NCBI GenBank assembly: GCA_902798605.1
Contig: CADBXH010000022.1
Coordinates: 1-22,457, forward strand
Reading direction: 5' to 3'
Length of the DNA stretch: 22,457 nucleotides
Source of the DNA: an uncultured Ruminococcus sp.
GTDB lineage: Bacteria > Bacillota_A > Clostridia > Oscillospirales > Acutalibacteraceae
Shown here: in pieces, positions 8,063-15,397 of the stretch
How the letters are laid out: each line of letters begins with the position of its first letter
Numbering within the stretch: position 1 is the stretch's first letter
Program-made: the position numbers and the translations under genes
Notes under the pieces: model-generated
Database searches by the model: none
Seen by the model: the letters and a program-made list of their open reading frames with translations, nothing else
What the model was told of the DNA's origin: nothing

Positions 8063-8791
8063 ATGCTTGAAATAAAAAACATAACCTTTACGGTCGACGA
8101 TGACGGCGAGGAAAAGAAGATAATCCGCGACCTCAGTTTAAAGATCGACAACGGAAAATTTGTCGTTATTACAGGCCCTAACGGCAGCGGAAAATCAACT
8201 CTCGCCCGTATAATTATGGGCATTGAGCGCCCGTCGGCAGGTAAAATCTATTTTGACGGCGAGGATATAACAGAGCTAAGCATTACCGAACGCGCAAAGC
8301 TCGGCATAAGCTTTGCTTTTCAGCAGCCTGTCCGCTTTAAGGGAATAAAAGTCCACGACCTGCTCAGGCTTTCGTCGGGCAAAGAGCTCAGCGTCGGCGA
8401 GGCTTGCACCTATCTTTCCGAGGTAGGACTATGCGCGAGGGATTATATCAACCGCGAGATCAACTCCTCACTGTCGGGCGGCGAGCTAAAGCGTATTGAG
8501 ATCGCGACTCTTCTCGCGAGAAGCACAAAGCTAAGCGTATTTGACGAGCCCGAGGCGGGTATCGACCTCTGGAGCTTCCAGAACCTTATACGCATTTTTG
8601 AGAATATGCGCAACAATATCAAAGACAGCTCGATAGTTATCATCTCTCACCAGGAGAGGATTCTAAGAATAGCTGACCAAATCGTCCTTTTAGCGGACGG
8701 AGAGATCAAAAAGACAGGTACGGCCGATGAGATCTTGCCCGAGCTTATCGGCACGACAGCGGCTGTAAGCGCCTGCGAAAAACTGATGTAA
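8063..8791 (+). CDS. sufC: Fe-S cluster assembly ATPase SufC
   Basis: A 242-residue ABC-type ATPase of the SUF system, which powers conformational changes of the SufB/D scaffold. Walker A is GPNGSGKST (38-46), the signature is SLSGGELKRIE, and Walker B reads LSVFDEPEAGIDLWSF, the SufC-specific form. FAFQQPVRFKGIKV is also typical. The gene is followed after 12 bases by a SufB/SufD-type scaffold gene and by no sufS or sufU, giving the minimal two-gene layout common in anaerobes and archaea. Ribosome-binding site AAAGGA. Confidence 0.94.
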   Translation: MLEIKNITFTVDDDGEEKKIIRDLSLKIDNGKFVVITGPNGSGKSTLARIIMGIERPSAGKIYFDGEDITELSITERAKLGISFAFQQPVRFKGIKVHDLLRLSSGKELSVGEACTYLSEVGLCARDYINREINSSLSGGELKRIEIATLLARSTKLSVFDEPEAGIDLWSFQNLIRIFENMRNNIKDSSIVIISHQERILRIADQIVLLADGEIKKTGTADEILPELIGTTAAVSACEKLM

Positions 8792-8803
8792 GGAGGGAAC
8801 GAA

Positions 8804-9730
8804 GTGCTGAATTTAGACGAGATCCAAAGCGCAATGATGGCTGAGATCGCCGACATCACCGATGTTCCCAAGGGCGCATACAACTTTAGAGTAAACAGCC
8901 AGCTTGCCGGAAGAAACACCACCGATAACATAAACATCGTCACAAAGGAAGGAATACCGGGAATTGACATCTATATCAAGCCCGACACCAAGAACGAAAG
9001 CGTCCACATCCCGGTAGTCGTTTCGGACTCCGGAATTAAAGAGACGGTCTACAACGACTTTTTTATCGGCGATAACTGCGACGTTGTGATCGTAGCGGGC
9101 TGCGGTATCAACAACTGCGGAACACACGATTCACAGCACGACGGTATCCACCGCTTTTACGTCGGAAAAAACTCAAAGGTAAAATATGTTGAAAAGCATT
9201 ACGGTGCGGGCGACGGCAACGGCAAGCGCATCCTCAACCCTCAGACCGAGGTTTATATGGAGGACGGCAGCACAATGGAGATGGAGATGGAGCAGATCAA
9301 GGGCGTAGACTCCACCGAGCGTATGACCGTTGCCGAGCTGAAAGAAAACGCCAAGCTTATCGTTAAAGAAAGGCTGATGACCCACGGCAGCCAGACCGCT
9401 GTAAGCGGATACAAGGTATCATTAAACGGCAACGGCTCAAACGCCGACGTAGTTTCACGTTCGGTAGCGCGCGACGATTCATCACAGACCTTCAACGCCT
9501 GTATCGCGGGCAACGCGGAGTGTTCCGGTCACACCGAGTGCGACTCGATCATTATGGATAACGGAAAGATCCTCGCTATCCCCTCTCTTGAGGCGAACAA
9601 CGTTGACGCTATGCTCGTTCACGAGGCGGCGATCGGCAAGATCGCGGGCGACCAGCTGATAAAGCTGATGACTCTCGGACTCACCGAGGCAGAGGCAGAG
9701 GAACAGATCATCAAAGGATTTTTGGCATAA
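8804..9730 (+). CDS. sufB: SufB/SufD-family Fe-S scaffold protein (minimal SUF type)
   Basis: A 308-residue beta-helix scaffold protein. The central part has AGCGINNCG and HDGIHRFYVGKNSKVKYVEKHYG; the C-terminal part has the SufB/D core (NVDAMLVHEAAIGKIAGDQL, then LGLTEAEAEEQIIKGF). It is much shorter than classic SufB (about 470 residues), matching the short clostridial/archaeal form that works with SufC alone. Start is GTG at 8804 with a strong AGGAGGG ribosome-binding site. Cys residues in AGCGINNCG are candidate cluster ligands; that is inference. SufB versus SufD naming is arbitrary for this short form. Confidence 0.9.
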   Translation: MLNLDEIQSAMMAEIADITDVPKGAYNFRVNSQLAGRNTTDNINIVTKEGIPGIDIYIKPDTKNESVHIPVVVSDSGIKETVYNDFFIGDNCDVVIVAGCGINNCGTHDSQHDGIHRFYVGKNSKVKYVEKHYGAGDGNGKRILNPQTEVYMEDGSTMEMEMEQIKGVDSTERMTVAELKENAKLIVKERLMTHGSQTAVSGYKVSLNGNGSNADVVSRSVARDDSSQTFNACIAGNAECSGHTECDSIIMDNGKILAIPSLEANNVDAMLVHEAAIGKIAGDQLIKLMTLGLTEAEAEEQIIKGFLA

Positions 9731-9924
9731 GCAACGTGACGTTGCATCCGGTTCGCCTTTTTTAACTTCCGCGTTAGCAGTTACGTTTGCTGAACGGCGA
9801 GTCATAACACAGATAAAAAAACTACTGTCATCCTGAGCTTTAGCGAAGGATCTCCTTGTGTTACCACTGACGTTGGTAAAAGAGGTAAGAGATTCTTCGG
9901 CGGAGCCTCAGAATGACAGCTTTT
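9731..9924. repeat. Intergenic repeat cluster with shared bidirectional terminator hairpin
   Basis: Short inverted repeats lie in series: GCAACG-TGA-CGTTGC (9731-9745), CGTTAGCA/TGCTGAACG (about 9771-9796), and a long hairpin with arms CTGTCATCCTGAG (9825-9837) and CTCAGAATGACAG (9907-9919), further paired inside (GAAGGATCTC with GAGATTCTTC). T-runs flank the long hairpin on both strands (CTTTTTTAT on plus, AGTTTTTTT on minus), so it can terminate both the suf pair and tspO. The TGTCATCCTGAG...GCGAAGGATC sequence is a widespread bacterial intergenic repeat type. Confidence 0.75.
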
Positions 9925-9932
9925 TTATATTT

Positions 9933-10391
9933 TCAACCGTTCAATATATAAACTCCCAAGTTCAAATAACTCGCGAACAGCACCCACGCCAAATACGGGA
10001 GCTGCAAAAGCGCCGCTGTCTTGTTGCGCTTGTAAAATGTGAATATCATCAGCACGACAAGCGCGTCGAGTATCAGTATCCAGATAAACGCGAACAGTCT
10101 CCACTTCAGCACAAAGAACGCTATCGGCCACAGCAGGTTAACGATAAGCTGAACGTAATAAATCAGCTTTACATCGGAGTCGTCAAGGTGTTTATCGCGC
10201 AGGATACCGAACGATATGCCCATCAGCACATACAAAAGCGTCCACACGATCGGAAAAAGTAACGACGGCGGCGACAGCGGCGGCTGATTCAGCGTATCGT
10301 AATCCATACTGCCCGAGATCAAAAATCCCACGATCCCGCCGAGTGCGAGCGGAATTATGATGGACAGGGCGTAGTTTTTAAACTTTGACAT
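9933..10391 (-). CDS. tspO: TspO/MBR-family membrane protein
   Basis: A 152-residue protein with five predicted TM helices. Family signatures seen: PLALGGIVGFLISG, LNQPPLSPPSLLFPIVWTLLYVLMGIS (split here: PPLSPPSLLFPIVWTLLY and VLMGISFGI), NLLWPIAFFVLKW and a C-terminal PYLAWVLFASYLNLGVYILN. TspO proteins bind porphyrins and related ligands; bacterial roles vary. A TTG just upstream (10394) would add one residue, but the ATG at 10391 has GAGGGA at good spacing. Single gene, convergent with the suf pair across a shared hairpin. Confidence 0.94.
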   Translation of the reverse strand: MSKFKNYALSIIIPLALGGIVGFLISGSMDYDTLNQPPLSPPSLLFPIVWTLLYVLMGISFGILRDKHLDDSDVKLIYYVQLIVNLLWPIAFFVLKWRLFAFIWILILDALVVLMIFTFYKRNKTAALLQLPYLAWVLFASYLNLGVYILNG

Positions 10392-10485
10392 CAAATCCCT
10401 CGATTCATAATATTATCAGTAATAGAATATGAGTTTAAGGCTCGGATTATGTATTTACTCAATTATATTTCTAATTTAGAATAAA

Positions 10486-10517
10486 AGCAACCGCTGCCAT
10501 AAAGGTAACGGTTGCTG
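10486..10517 (-). terminator. Terminator of the CotJC-like gene (bidirectional)
   Basis: AGCAACCGCTGCC (10486-10498) and GGTAACGGTTGCT (10504-10516) pair with one mismatch over a 5-nt loop. On the minus strand TTTTATTC follows; on the plus strand GTTTTTG follows. Confidence 0.85.
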
Positions 10518-10538
10518 TTTTTGTATACCCGAATATTA

Positions 10539-10766
10539 TCACTTTTTCTTAAAGCATTTTTTGTCAAAGCTCGGGTTGAATGCGTAGTAGTTTTTGCTGT
10601 CTAACTTGTCAGTCAACAGTCTTAAATTCTCGCCGAAGCGCTGGTAGTGCACGACCTCGCGTTCGCGCAGGAACCTTATCGCGTCCTTAACATCGTAGTC
10701 ATCGCAGAAGCGCAGGATGTTGTCGTAGGTCGTGCGCGCTTTTTGCTCCCCTAAGGCTATCAATGC
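10539..10766 (-). pseudogene. CotJC-like manganese catalase, C-terminal fragment cut by the integrated element
   Basis: About 75 codons of the C-terminal part of a manganese-catalase/CotJC protein: ALGEQKARTTYDNILRF, DAIRFLREREVVHYQRFGE, then LDSKNYYAFNPSFDKKCF. The full proteins are about 200 residues, with the diiron/dimanganese helices mostly upstream of what remains; REREVVHYQRF carries one of the Glu/His ligand pairs. Upstream of about 10766 the frame reads ILCSA and no longer matches the family. An apparent TTG start at 10763 is a mid-gene codon with no ribosome-binding site, so this is not a natural short gene. The 5' half is not in the window and would be expected beyond the far end of the element. 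In spore formers CotJC is an inner spore-coat protein. Confidence 0.8.
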
Positions 10767-10793
10767 ACTACATAGAATACACGCTCATTGTAT
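10755..10793. other. Probable left attachment junction (attL) of the integrative element
   Basis: The CotJC-like homology ends near 10763-10767 and the serine recombinase stop codon is at 10794-10796, so the crossover must lie in this short stretch. Large serine recombinases typically sit immediately beside one att site. ACTACATAGAA (10767-10777) is repeated in inverted orientation as TTCTATGTAGT at 10845-10855. The exact core dinucleotide cannot be fixed without the empty site or the right end. Confidence 0.55.
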
Positions 10794-12368
10794 TTATAAA
10801 TTCCAATGAATGTTGATTATACGGCGGTTTTTACTGCCGCCGACTTCTATGTAGTCGATCAATGTGTTGACCGTCAGGCTGTCCAATTCTTGTATATTCT
10901 TGAATTGCCGTATAACATCAAGCTGACTACCTGTGTTGTCAATTTGCGTGGTGATATAGGCTAACTCTTTTTGATAGTCCGCTATATCCTGCTCTAAGGC
11001 TTGCTTGTTTGCTCTGCAATCCTCAGATAACATCAAGAATTCCTCTTTTGAGATCACTTCATCGAGCTTATCAAGATAGAGATTTTTATATCGCTTGTTA
11101 AGCTTTTCTATTGACTGTTCCGCGGTTTTTATCCTCGATTTCAGCATTTCTGTTTTTTCTACATATCCGTTTTCGATATTCAGATTATCGGATATATACG
11201 CTTCGTCAACATACTGCTGATACAATAGCTGAATCTGTTTGAGAACTTCCCTTTGCAACACCTTTTCGGAAACGAATGTACCCGAACATCTATCACTTGC
11301 AAAGTAATGTGTACTGCAACGGTAATAGCGTTCGTGATGTGTATAGTAAATACGCATGGAGCTACCGCAGTTTAAGCATTTGACCTTTCCTGCAAAAATA
11401 TTCGGTTCGCCCATATTACAGGCTTTCGGCTTGCTTGCCCTCAACCTCTGTACTTTATCCCATGTACATTGGTCGATAATCGGCTCATGCGTACCCTTGA
11501 CGATATCCCATTCATCTTTTGGCTTTTGTCGTTTCTTTGTTGACTTATAAGAAATGTTTTCCGACATTCCTTGAACGACACAGCCCCGATATACTAAGTT
11601 AGACAATATTCTTCCAATAGAATAGGTGTGCCAAATATCCGAACATTCCTTGTGCGCGTTTTGAAACGGCTGACCGTGCTGTTGCTTGTAGGTAGCAGGA
11701 TTCGGTATGCCCTGTTCATTGAGCTTTCGGGCGATTGGCGTAATGCCGTAGCCCTGCAAATACAAATCAAAGATATATCTGACGACCTCGGCAGCTTCTT
11801 CATCAACAATCAAATGATTCTTGTTATCGGGATCTTTGATATATCCGTATGGAGCAAATGCGCCCACCCACAAGCCTTGTTTGCGTTTTGAAGCTAAAGT
11901 AGCCTTGACGTTCTCGGACAAGTCCTCTAAATACCATTGATCTACAAGCGAAGTGATTTGCCGTTGCTTGCGGTTGTATTTATTAGTGGAATCCGCGTTA
12001 TCGACAACGCCGACAAAGCGAATACCCCAAATCGGGAATAAACCATTGACGTACTTTTCTACAAGCTCCATATCACGCGCAAATCTCGATTGCGTTTTGC
12101 AAAGAACCATATTGAACTTCCTGCTTTCCGCGTCTTGTATCATACGATTGAACGCAGGACGTTCACGGTCTGAACCGCTGTAATCTTCATCGTTATAGAT
12201 GTTGTAAATCTCTATTTGATTATCCTTGCAATAGTTAATCAGCATTGTTTGCTGATTGATGATACTTTCCGAATCATCTTCCTTTCTGATCTTATCTCTG
12301 TCCTCCCTCGAAAGTCGGACGTATAAAGCCGCTTTCAAAGGAGAAAGGCTGTTATTCTGTTGTAACAT
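10794..12368 (-). CDS. Large serine recombinase (site-specific integrase)
   Basis: A 524-residue integrase that should catalyse insertion and excision of the element. The N-terminal resolvase domain has the catalytic Ser20 in YVRLSRED, then INQQTMLINYC, DEDYSGSDRERPAFNRM and KTQSRFARD. Next comes the recombinase domain (GLWVGAFAPYGY, YGITPIARKLNEQGIPNP, WHTYSIGRILSNLVYRG), then a zinc ribbon (KVKCLNCGSSM ... YYRCSTHYFASDRCSG) and a C-terminal coiled coil (about 400-490). An upstream ATG at 12422 would lie at the predicted transcription start, so the ATG at 12368 (GAAAGGG upstream) is preferred. The gene ends beside the attL region, as usual for this family. Confidence 0.95.
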   Translation of the reverse strand: MLQQNNSLSPLKAALYVRLSREDRDKIRKEDDSESIINQQTMLINYCKDNQIEIYNIYNDEDYSGSDRERPAFNRMIQDAESRKFNMVLCKTQSRFARDMELVEKYVNGLFPIWGIRFVGVVDNADSTNKYNRKQRQITSLVDQWYLEDLSENVKATLASKRKQGLWVGAFAPYGYIKDPDNKNHLIVDEEAAEVVRYIFDLYLQGYGITPIARKLNEQGIPNPATYKQQHGQPFQNAHKECSDIWHTYSIGRILSNLVYRGCVVQGMSENISYKSTKKRQKPKDEWDIVKGTHEPIIDQCTWDKVQRLRASKPKACNMGEPNIFAGKVKCLNCGSSMRIYYTHHERYYRCSTHYFASDRCSGTFVSEKVLQREVLKQIQLLYQQYVDEAYISDNLNIENGYVEKTEMLKSRIKTAEQSIEKLNKRYKNLYLDKLDEVISKEEFLMLSEDCRANKQALEQDIADYQKELAYITTQIDNTGSQLDVIRQFKNIQELDSLTVNTLIDYIEVGGSKNRRIINIHWNL

Positions 12369-12397
12369 ATAAACCGTACCCTTTCCTAAGAAAGCGT

Positions 12398-12445
12398 GTA
12401 ATCTATATGCTATATAAACCATTGTTATTATAACATATAGATTAC
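12398..12445. repeat. 12-bp perfect inverted repeat bracketing the recombinase promoter start region
   Basis: GTAATCTATATG (12398-12409) and CATATAGATTAC (12434-12445) are exact reverse complements separated by 24 bp. The upstream arm (for the minus-strand promoter) lies in the -35/-10 spacer and the other arm downstream of the start site, an arrangement suited to repression by a dimeric or looping regulator, or to recombinase autoregulation. Confidence 0.75.
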
Positions 12446-12455
12446 CTCACTTCAA
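12427..12455 (-). promoter_or_regulatory. Promoter of the serine recombinase gene
   Basis: On the minus strand: TTGAAG (12450-12455), a 17-nt spacer, then TATAAT (12427-12432). The predicted start of transcription is near 12420, inside the inverted-repeat pair described at 12398-12445. Confidence 0.8.
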
Positions 12456-12459
12456 TGCT

Positions 12460-12561
12460 TTACTTGGTTTTCAGCTGTATTATCTGTATAAGAGCTTCAT
12501 TCACTTTCTGCTTGATTTGTTGCTGATTCTCTGACTGGAATTGATTGTTTACCTCTACCAT
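12460..12561 (-). CDS. 33-residue hydrophilic ORF between ftsK-like and recombinase genes
   Basis: The frame reads MVEVNNQFQSENQQQIKQ, continues KVNEALIQIIQLKTK and stops at 12460. An AAGGTG ribosome-binding site lies 7 nt before the ATG. It is in the 230-bp gap between the translocase and recombinase genes, read in the same direction. Gln/Asn-rich, helix-forming, with no recognisable family. The position matches where related elements often encode very small accessory proteins. It overlaps the upstream part of the recombinase promoter region. Coding status is inferred from the ribosome-binding site and gene order only. Confidence 0.5.
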   Translation of the reverse strand: MVEVNNQFQSENQQQIKQKVNEALIQIIQLKTK

Positions 12562-12593
12562 TCAATCACACCTTGCTATATGAATAAAGTATA

Positions 12594-13862
12594 TTAAAAC
12601 ATATAATCTTCATTCAAATAATATGCCTTAAACAGTACGCCTGTGTTTGTGAGAAAGACACCTTGTTCATCTTTAGCAATTTTTTCGGCGGCTTCCGGAT
12701 TATCAAGAATAATTTGTGACAAAACCTTGTCAGCGCGTCCGCAAATACGGAAATCAAAATTATTCTTGATTTGCCCTTTTAATACCTCGCTGTCAGGTCT
12801 TTGTGTTGCAAAAATCAAATGAATTCCAAAAGCACGTCCTTGACGAGCCACCAAGGAAAACTTGCTTTCAACCTGAGCTATACTTTCTTTGTCATTTTTG
12901 CTTAACCCCGTCTTATCGAGCAATTCTGCAATTTCATCACAACCAAAAATGATACGCTGTAAATCACAGCCAAACATATTGTTATATTGAACAATATTAT
13001 TACAGTTTGTTTTTCTAAACATTTCTTTTCGGGTTTCTAATTCCTTGATAATGAAATCAAGGCGTTTCATTAACCTTTCCCGATCAGTGATTATATCGCA
13101 CTTGTTTCTCCAAAAGCCGTTAAAATCAACTCCGCCCTTGAAATCGGCTACATAAACATCATATCCTTTCGTAATTGCTTGTGCTATAATCAGCTTGAAC
13201 AATGCGCTCTTTCCGCTGCCCGAACTGCCACCAATCAAAATGTGTGGTGTAACATTAAGGTCAAAAGAAACTGTATCTATCTGACTTTCACCAATGACAA
13301 ACTTGCTTGGTTTCTCCGGTAACAGCGAACTATCCCATTCGATTTTTTCGGGCAATTTGTTTTTAGCAGGAACAGTTTTTAGCAAAATATGCTGTAAATC
13401 GTTTCCAACAATAATGTCAACGATTTGAATATTCAGCGCGTTTTCGGTAATTGATTTTTTCTTTTCGTATTCTGTAAGCGGCAAAGTAGGCGAATAGAAT
13501 TCAAATATTTCTGTTTTGCCCTCTTTATATCGTGAAAGCAACAGCGGAGTATCACCGGATTTATCTTTGAATCCGACATTTGCTAAACACTTGTGAATCC
13601 TATTTGCCGACAACGGCGTACCAATAAGAGAAACAATAAGTAAATCTCCAATTACAAAAATTGCTATCATCAAAATGCTAACGCTTATCAACAGGAATGT
13701 TGATAACCACTCTATGGTGATACCAGTTATGTTTTGGACTAATGCTAACCAAGCACAGCAAGTTGCAGTCAGAAACAAAACAGGAAAGAGCATTTTATAT
13801 TTCTTCTCCAATATATTTTTGCAACCTTTAATCAAATAAGGGATTTTTATATTATGTAACAT
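12594..13862 (-). CDS. FtsK/SpoIIIE-like DNA translocase (TcpA-type coupling protein)
   Basis: A 422-residue membrane ATPase. Two N-terminal TM helices (about 24-44 and 52-80) precede a cytoplasmic FtsK domain with Walker A GGSSGSGKS (about 211-219), VYVADFKGGVDFNGFW, Walker B RIIFGCDEIAEL, and the FtsK-type motifs FSLVARQGRAFGIHLIFATQRP and NNFDFRICGR. Proteins of this class move DNA to a transfer channel in Tn916 (Orf21) and in actinomycete AICEs. It overlaps the upstream Rep-like gene by 11 bases and has an AGGAG ribosome-binding site inside that gene, so the two are co-translated. Lacks a C-terminal gamma domain, unlike cell-division FtsK. Confidence 0.9.
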   Translation of the reverse strand: MLHNIKIPYLIKGCKNILEKKYKMLFPVLFLTATCCAWLALVQNITGITIEWLSTFLLISVSILMIAIFVIGDLLIVSLIGTPLSANRIHKCLANVGFKDKSGDTPLLLSRYKEGKTEIFEFYSPTLPLTEYEKKKSITENALNIQIVDIIVGNDLQHILLKTVPAKNKLPEKIEWDSSLLPEKPSKFVIGESQIDTVSFDLNVTPHILIGGSSGSGKSALFKLIIAQAITKGYDVYVADFKGGVDFNGFWRNKCDIITDRERLMKRLDFIIKELETRKEMFRKTNCNNIVQYNNMFGCDLQRIIFGCDEIAELLDKTGLSKNDKESIAQVESKFSLVARQGRAFGIHLIFATQRPDSEVLKGQIKNNFDFRICGRADKVLSQIILDNPEAAEKIAKDEQGVFLTNTGVLFKAYYLNEDYMF

Positions 13863-14802
13863 GATTTTTAACTCCTTTTGTGTTTATATATTTTTTATAA
13901 GTTTCTTTGATATACCTGTTTCGAAAATCTCGGTCTGTGTCTGAAATCTCAACAGCATACTCCGCGACCTTTGTATAGCCGTTGTCGGATAGAGCTTTAA
14001 CCGCTTCAACATATGTCGTTTCGTAAATTATTGGTTTTTTTACACCTCTTGAATATCGGAACAATCGAATTCCAACAGGCAGCAGTTTTAATCTTGCACC
14101 TTTAATAATGCGTTTAGTATTGTTACCGTTTGTTATCTCTTTAATTGAACCGCCCAAAACGTCAGTTGAAATGTCCGCATTATTATCAATAGGTAAATCT
14201 GCAAGATAGGCAGTTAAGTATTTCCCTATATTATCTACATTTTTATCAATAGCTTTTACCGATACAAATCCTAAACCCCATATTTCAGCAAGTTTAAAAT
14301 TATCAATATATGGAGCTTTTTTATCAAAAATATAAATGCAATGTAGGTGATAAGCTCCACGCTCCTGCGCTTCAACAGTCACAATATATTCATAATCATA
14401 ATTCTGTTTTTTTATAAAACGCTTAAACCGCTTATTGAAATTACGAAAATCATTATAAAGTTGTTCGGGGTTTTGCATATTATCTTTATAAGTTAAAGTG
14501 ATGAAACGACAATTATGAGCATTTTCTTGAGAGATATTAGCATTAATCAAATCTGATAATGCGCGCATTGATTTTTGAAGATTGCGTAGGTTCTCGGTTC
14601 TGTCACCTGCGTGATGTTCTACTTCCTTAACCTCTCCTGTTGAAACAACAATATAATAATCCTTAGACAATGGAATAACAGTTGCGTTTCGATTAAAGCT
14701 ATCTGTTATGGCTATTTCTTGTATGTTGCCCATAGATTTCAAAGTGACAGGCTTATGGATATCAATATAATCAGGTATATCTATCTTGCGTTTTATAATC
14801 AT
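13852..14802 (-). CDS. HUH-type replication initiator / relaxase-like protein
   Basis: A 316-residue protein with the order of motifs of rolling-circle Rep proteins: motif 1 RFITLTYKD, the HUH motif in GAYHLHCIYIFD, and the tyrosine motif region IGKYLTAYLAD, following WGLGFVSVKAID. It should nick one DNA strand and stay bound to its 5' end. Together with the FtsK-like partner it could drive replication of the excised circle and transfer. The frame starts at an ATG with AGGTGA about 12 nt upstream. A 39-bp palindrome sits just upstream (14838-14876), the most likely origin. Rep versus relaxase cannot be decided from sequence alone. Confidence 0.82.
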   Translation of the reverse strand: MIIKRKIDIPDYIDIHKPVTLKSMGNIQEIAITDSFNRNATVIPLSKDYYIVVSTGEVKEVEHHAGDRTENLRNLQKSMRALSDLINANISQENAHNCRFITLTYKDNMQNPEQLYNDFRNFNKRFKRFIKKQNYDYEYIVTVEAQERGAYHLHCIYIFDKKAPYIDNFKLAEIWGLGFVSVKAIDKNVDNIGKYLTAYLADLPIDNNADISTDVLGGSIKEITNGNNTKRIIKGARLKLLPVGIRLFRYSRGVKKPIIYETTYVEAVKALSDNGYTKVAEYAVEISDTDRDFRNRYIKETYKKYINTKGVKNHVT

Positions 14803-14837
14803 AGCGGAATAATATCACCTGATAATCAAGTTAAGTG

Positions 14838-14876
14838 TGGCTCGGTTGCGCCCCTTATAGGGGGCGCACCTTGCCA
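14838..14876. other. 39-bp palindrome, candidate nick site/origin (dso or oriT)
   Basis: A near-perfect palindrome centred at 14857. The nested arms are TGGC/GCCA, GGT/ACC and GCGCCCC/GGGGCGC around the loop TTATA. It is GC-rich in an AT-rich neighbourhood, lies between the DUF961-like gene and the HUH gene, and is not followed by a T-run on the transcribed strand, so it does not look like a terminator. Confidence 0.55.
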
Positions 14877-14886
14877 CTAAACTTTT

Positions 14887-15228
14887 TTAGTCGATCACTT
14901 CGATATCATCGGCAGTGATGCTAAGTTGATTACGGAATTCGCCATAAACAACTGCTTCGGGATTTACCAAACGAACCTTTGATTGAAGCGGAATACTATC
15001 CAATTTCTTCGGGATTTTGACTACTAATTTCTCAAAGAGGTTATTGACTACTTCGCCGTTGGTAGAACCGTAGTCATTATTATCCTCAATTATTACCAGT
15101 TCATTTTTCGTGCCTAATACTTTTTGTGTATCATAATCACGCCATTCACTTTGTCTGATAAACATTAAAGTCAATCCAGCCAAAAAACTTTCGATATCGA
15201 AGTAGTTAAAGATAGATAGTTTTTTCAT
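14887..15228 (-). CDS. DUF961-like mobile-element protein (Tn916 Orf22/23-like)
   Basis: A 113-residue protein, first gene of the leftward operon. The C-terminal half (QSKVRLVNPEAVVYGEFRNQ then LSITADDIEVID) matches the pattern of DUF961/YdcP proteins, which have KVKLVNP...ADD and are encoded just before the FtsK/relaxase genes in Tn916-like elements. The N-terminal part (MKKLSIFNYFDIESFLAGL) is less typical. The ATG at 15228 has AAAGGAG at 8 nt; an upstream ATG at 15261 has no ribosome-binding site. Function is unknown; in Tn916 these genes lie in the transfer region. Confidence 0.65.
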   Translation of the reverse strand: MKKLSIFNYFDIESFLAGLTLMFIRQSEWRDYDTQKVLGTKNELVIIEDNNDYGSTNGEVVNNLFEKLVVKIPKKLDSIPLQSKVRLVNPEAVVYGEFRNQLSITADDIEVID

Positions 15229-15276
15229 ATGGTGTTTCTCCTTTCCTTTGAAGCTGTGCACCGCTTCAAAAAAGTT

Positions 15277-15333
15277 CAGTTCGAACTGTAATTAAAGTAT
15301 AACACGCCGTTAAATATTACATAAGAATGTAAT
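15277..15333. promoter_or_regulatory. Operator-like palindromes between the transfer operon and the XRE-like regulator
   Basis: Two sites: CAGTTCGAACTG (15277-15288), a perfect 12-bp palindrome at the expected transcription start of the leftward operon, and ATTACAT-AAGA-ATGTAAT (15316-15333), a 7+7-bp inverted repeat over the leftward -35 box. They sit between divergent genes, one of which encodes an HTH regulator. Confidence 0.6.
15296..15324 (-). promoter_or_regulatory. Promoter of the leftward transfer operon
   Basis: On the minus strand: TTATGT (15319-15324), a 17-nt spacer, then TATACT (15296-15301). The -35 overlaps the inverted repeat at 15316-15333, so a repressor bound there would block it. 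Confidence 0.6.
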
Positions 15334-15397
15334 TTTTCGATTATTGCAAATTTGTAGCAAAAAATAAATAATACTTTAAAAAATCCATAACTTGTAT

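Noticed and set aside
9482..9805. 107-codon minus-strand ORF running from inside sufB into the intergenic repeats
   Set aside because: Antisense to a well-supported gene and composed partly of repeat sequence.
9858..10262. 134-codon plus-strand ORF antisense to tspO
   Set aside because: The opposite strand encodes a clear TspO protein; the plus-strand product is rich in Gln/His/Arg as expected of an antisense frame.
15277..15290. TTCGAAC-like sequence resembling a tRNA T-arm
   Set aside because: No acceptor, D or anticodon arms can be drawn around it; it is a simple 12-bp palindrome in a promoter region.
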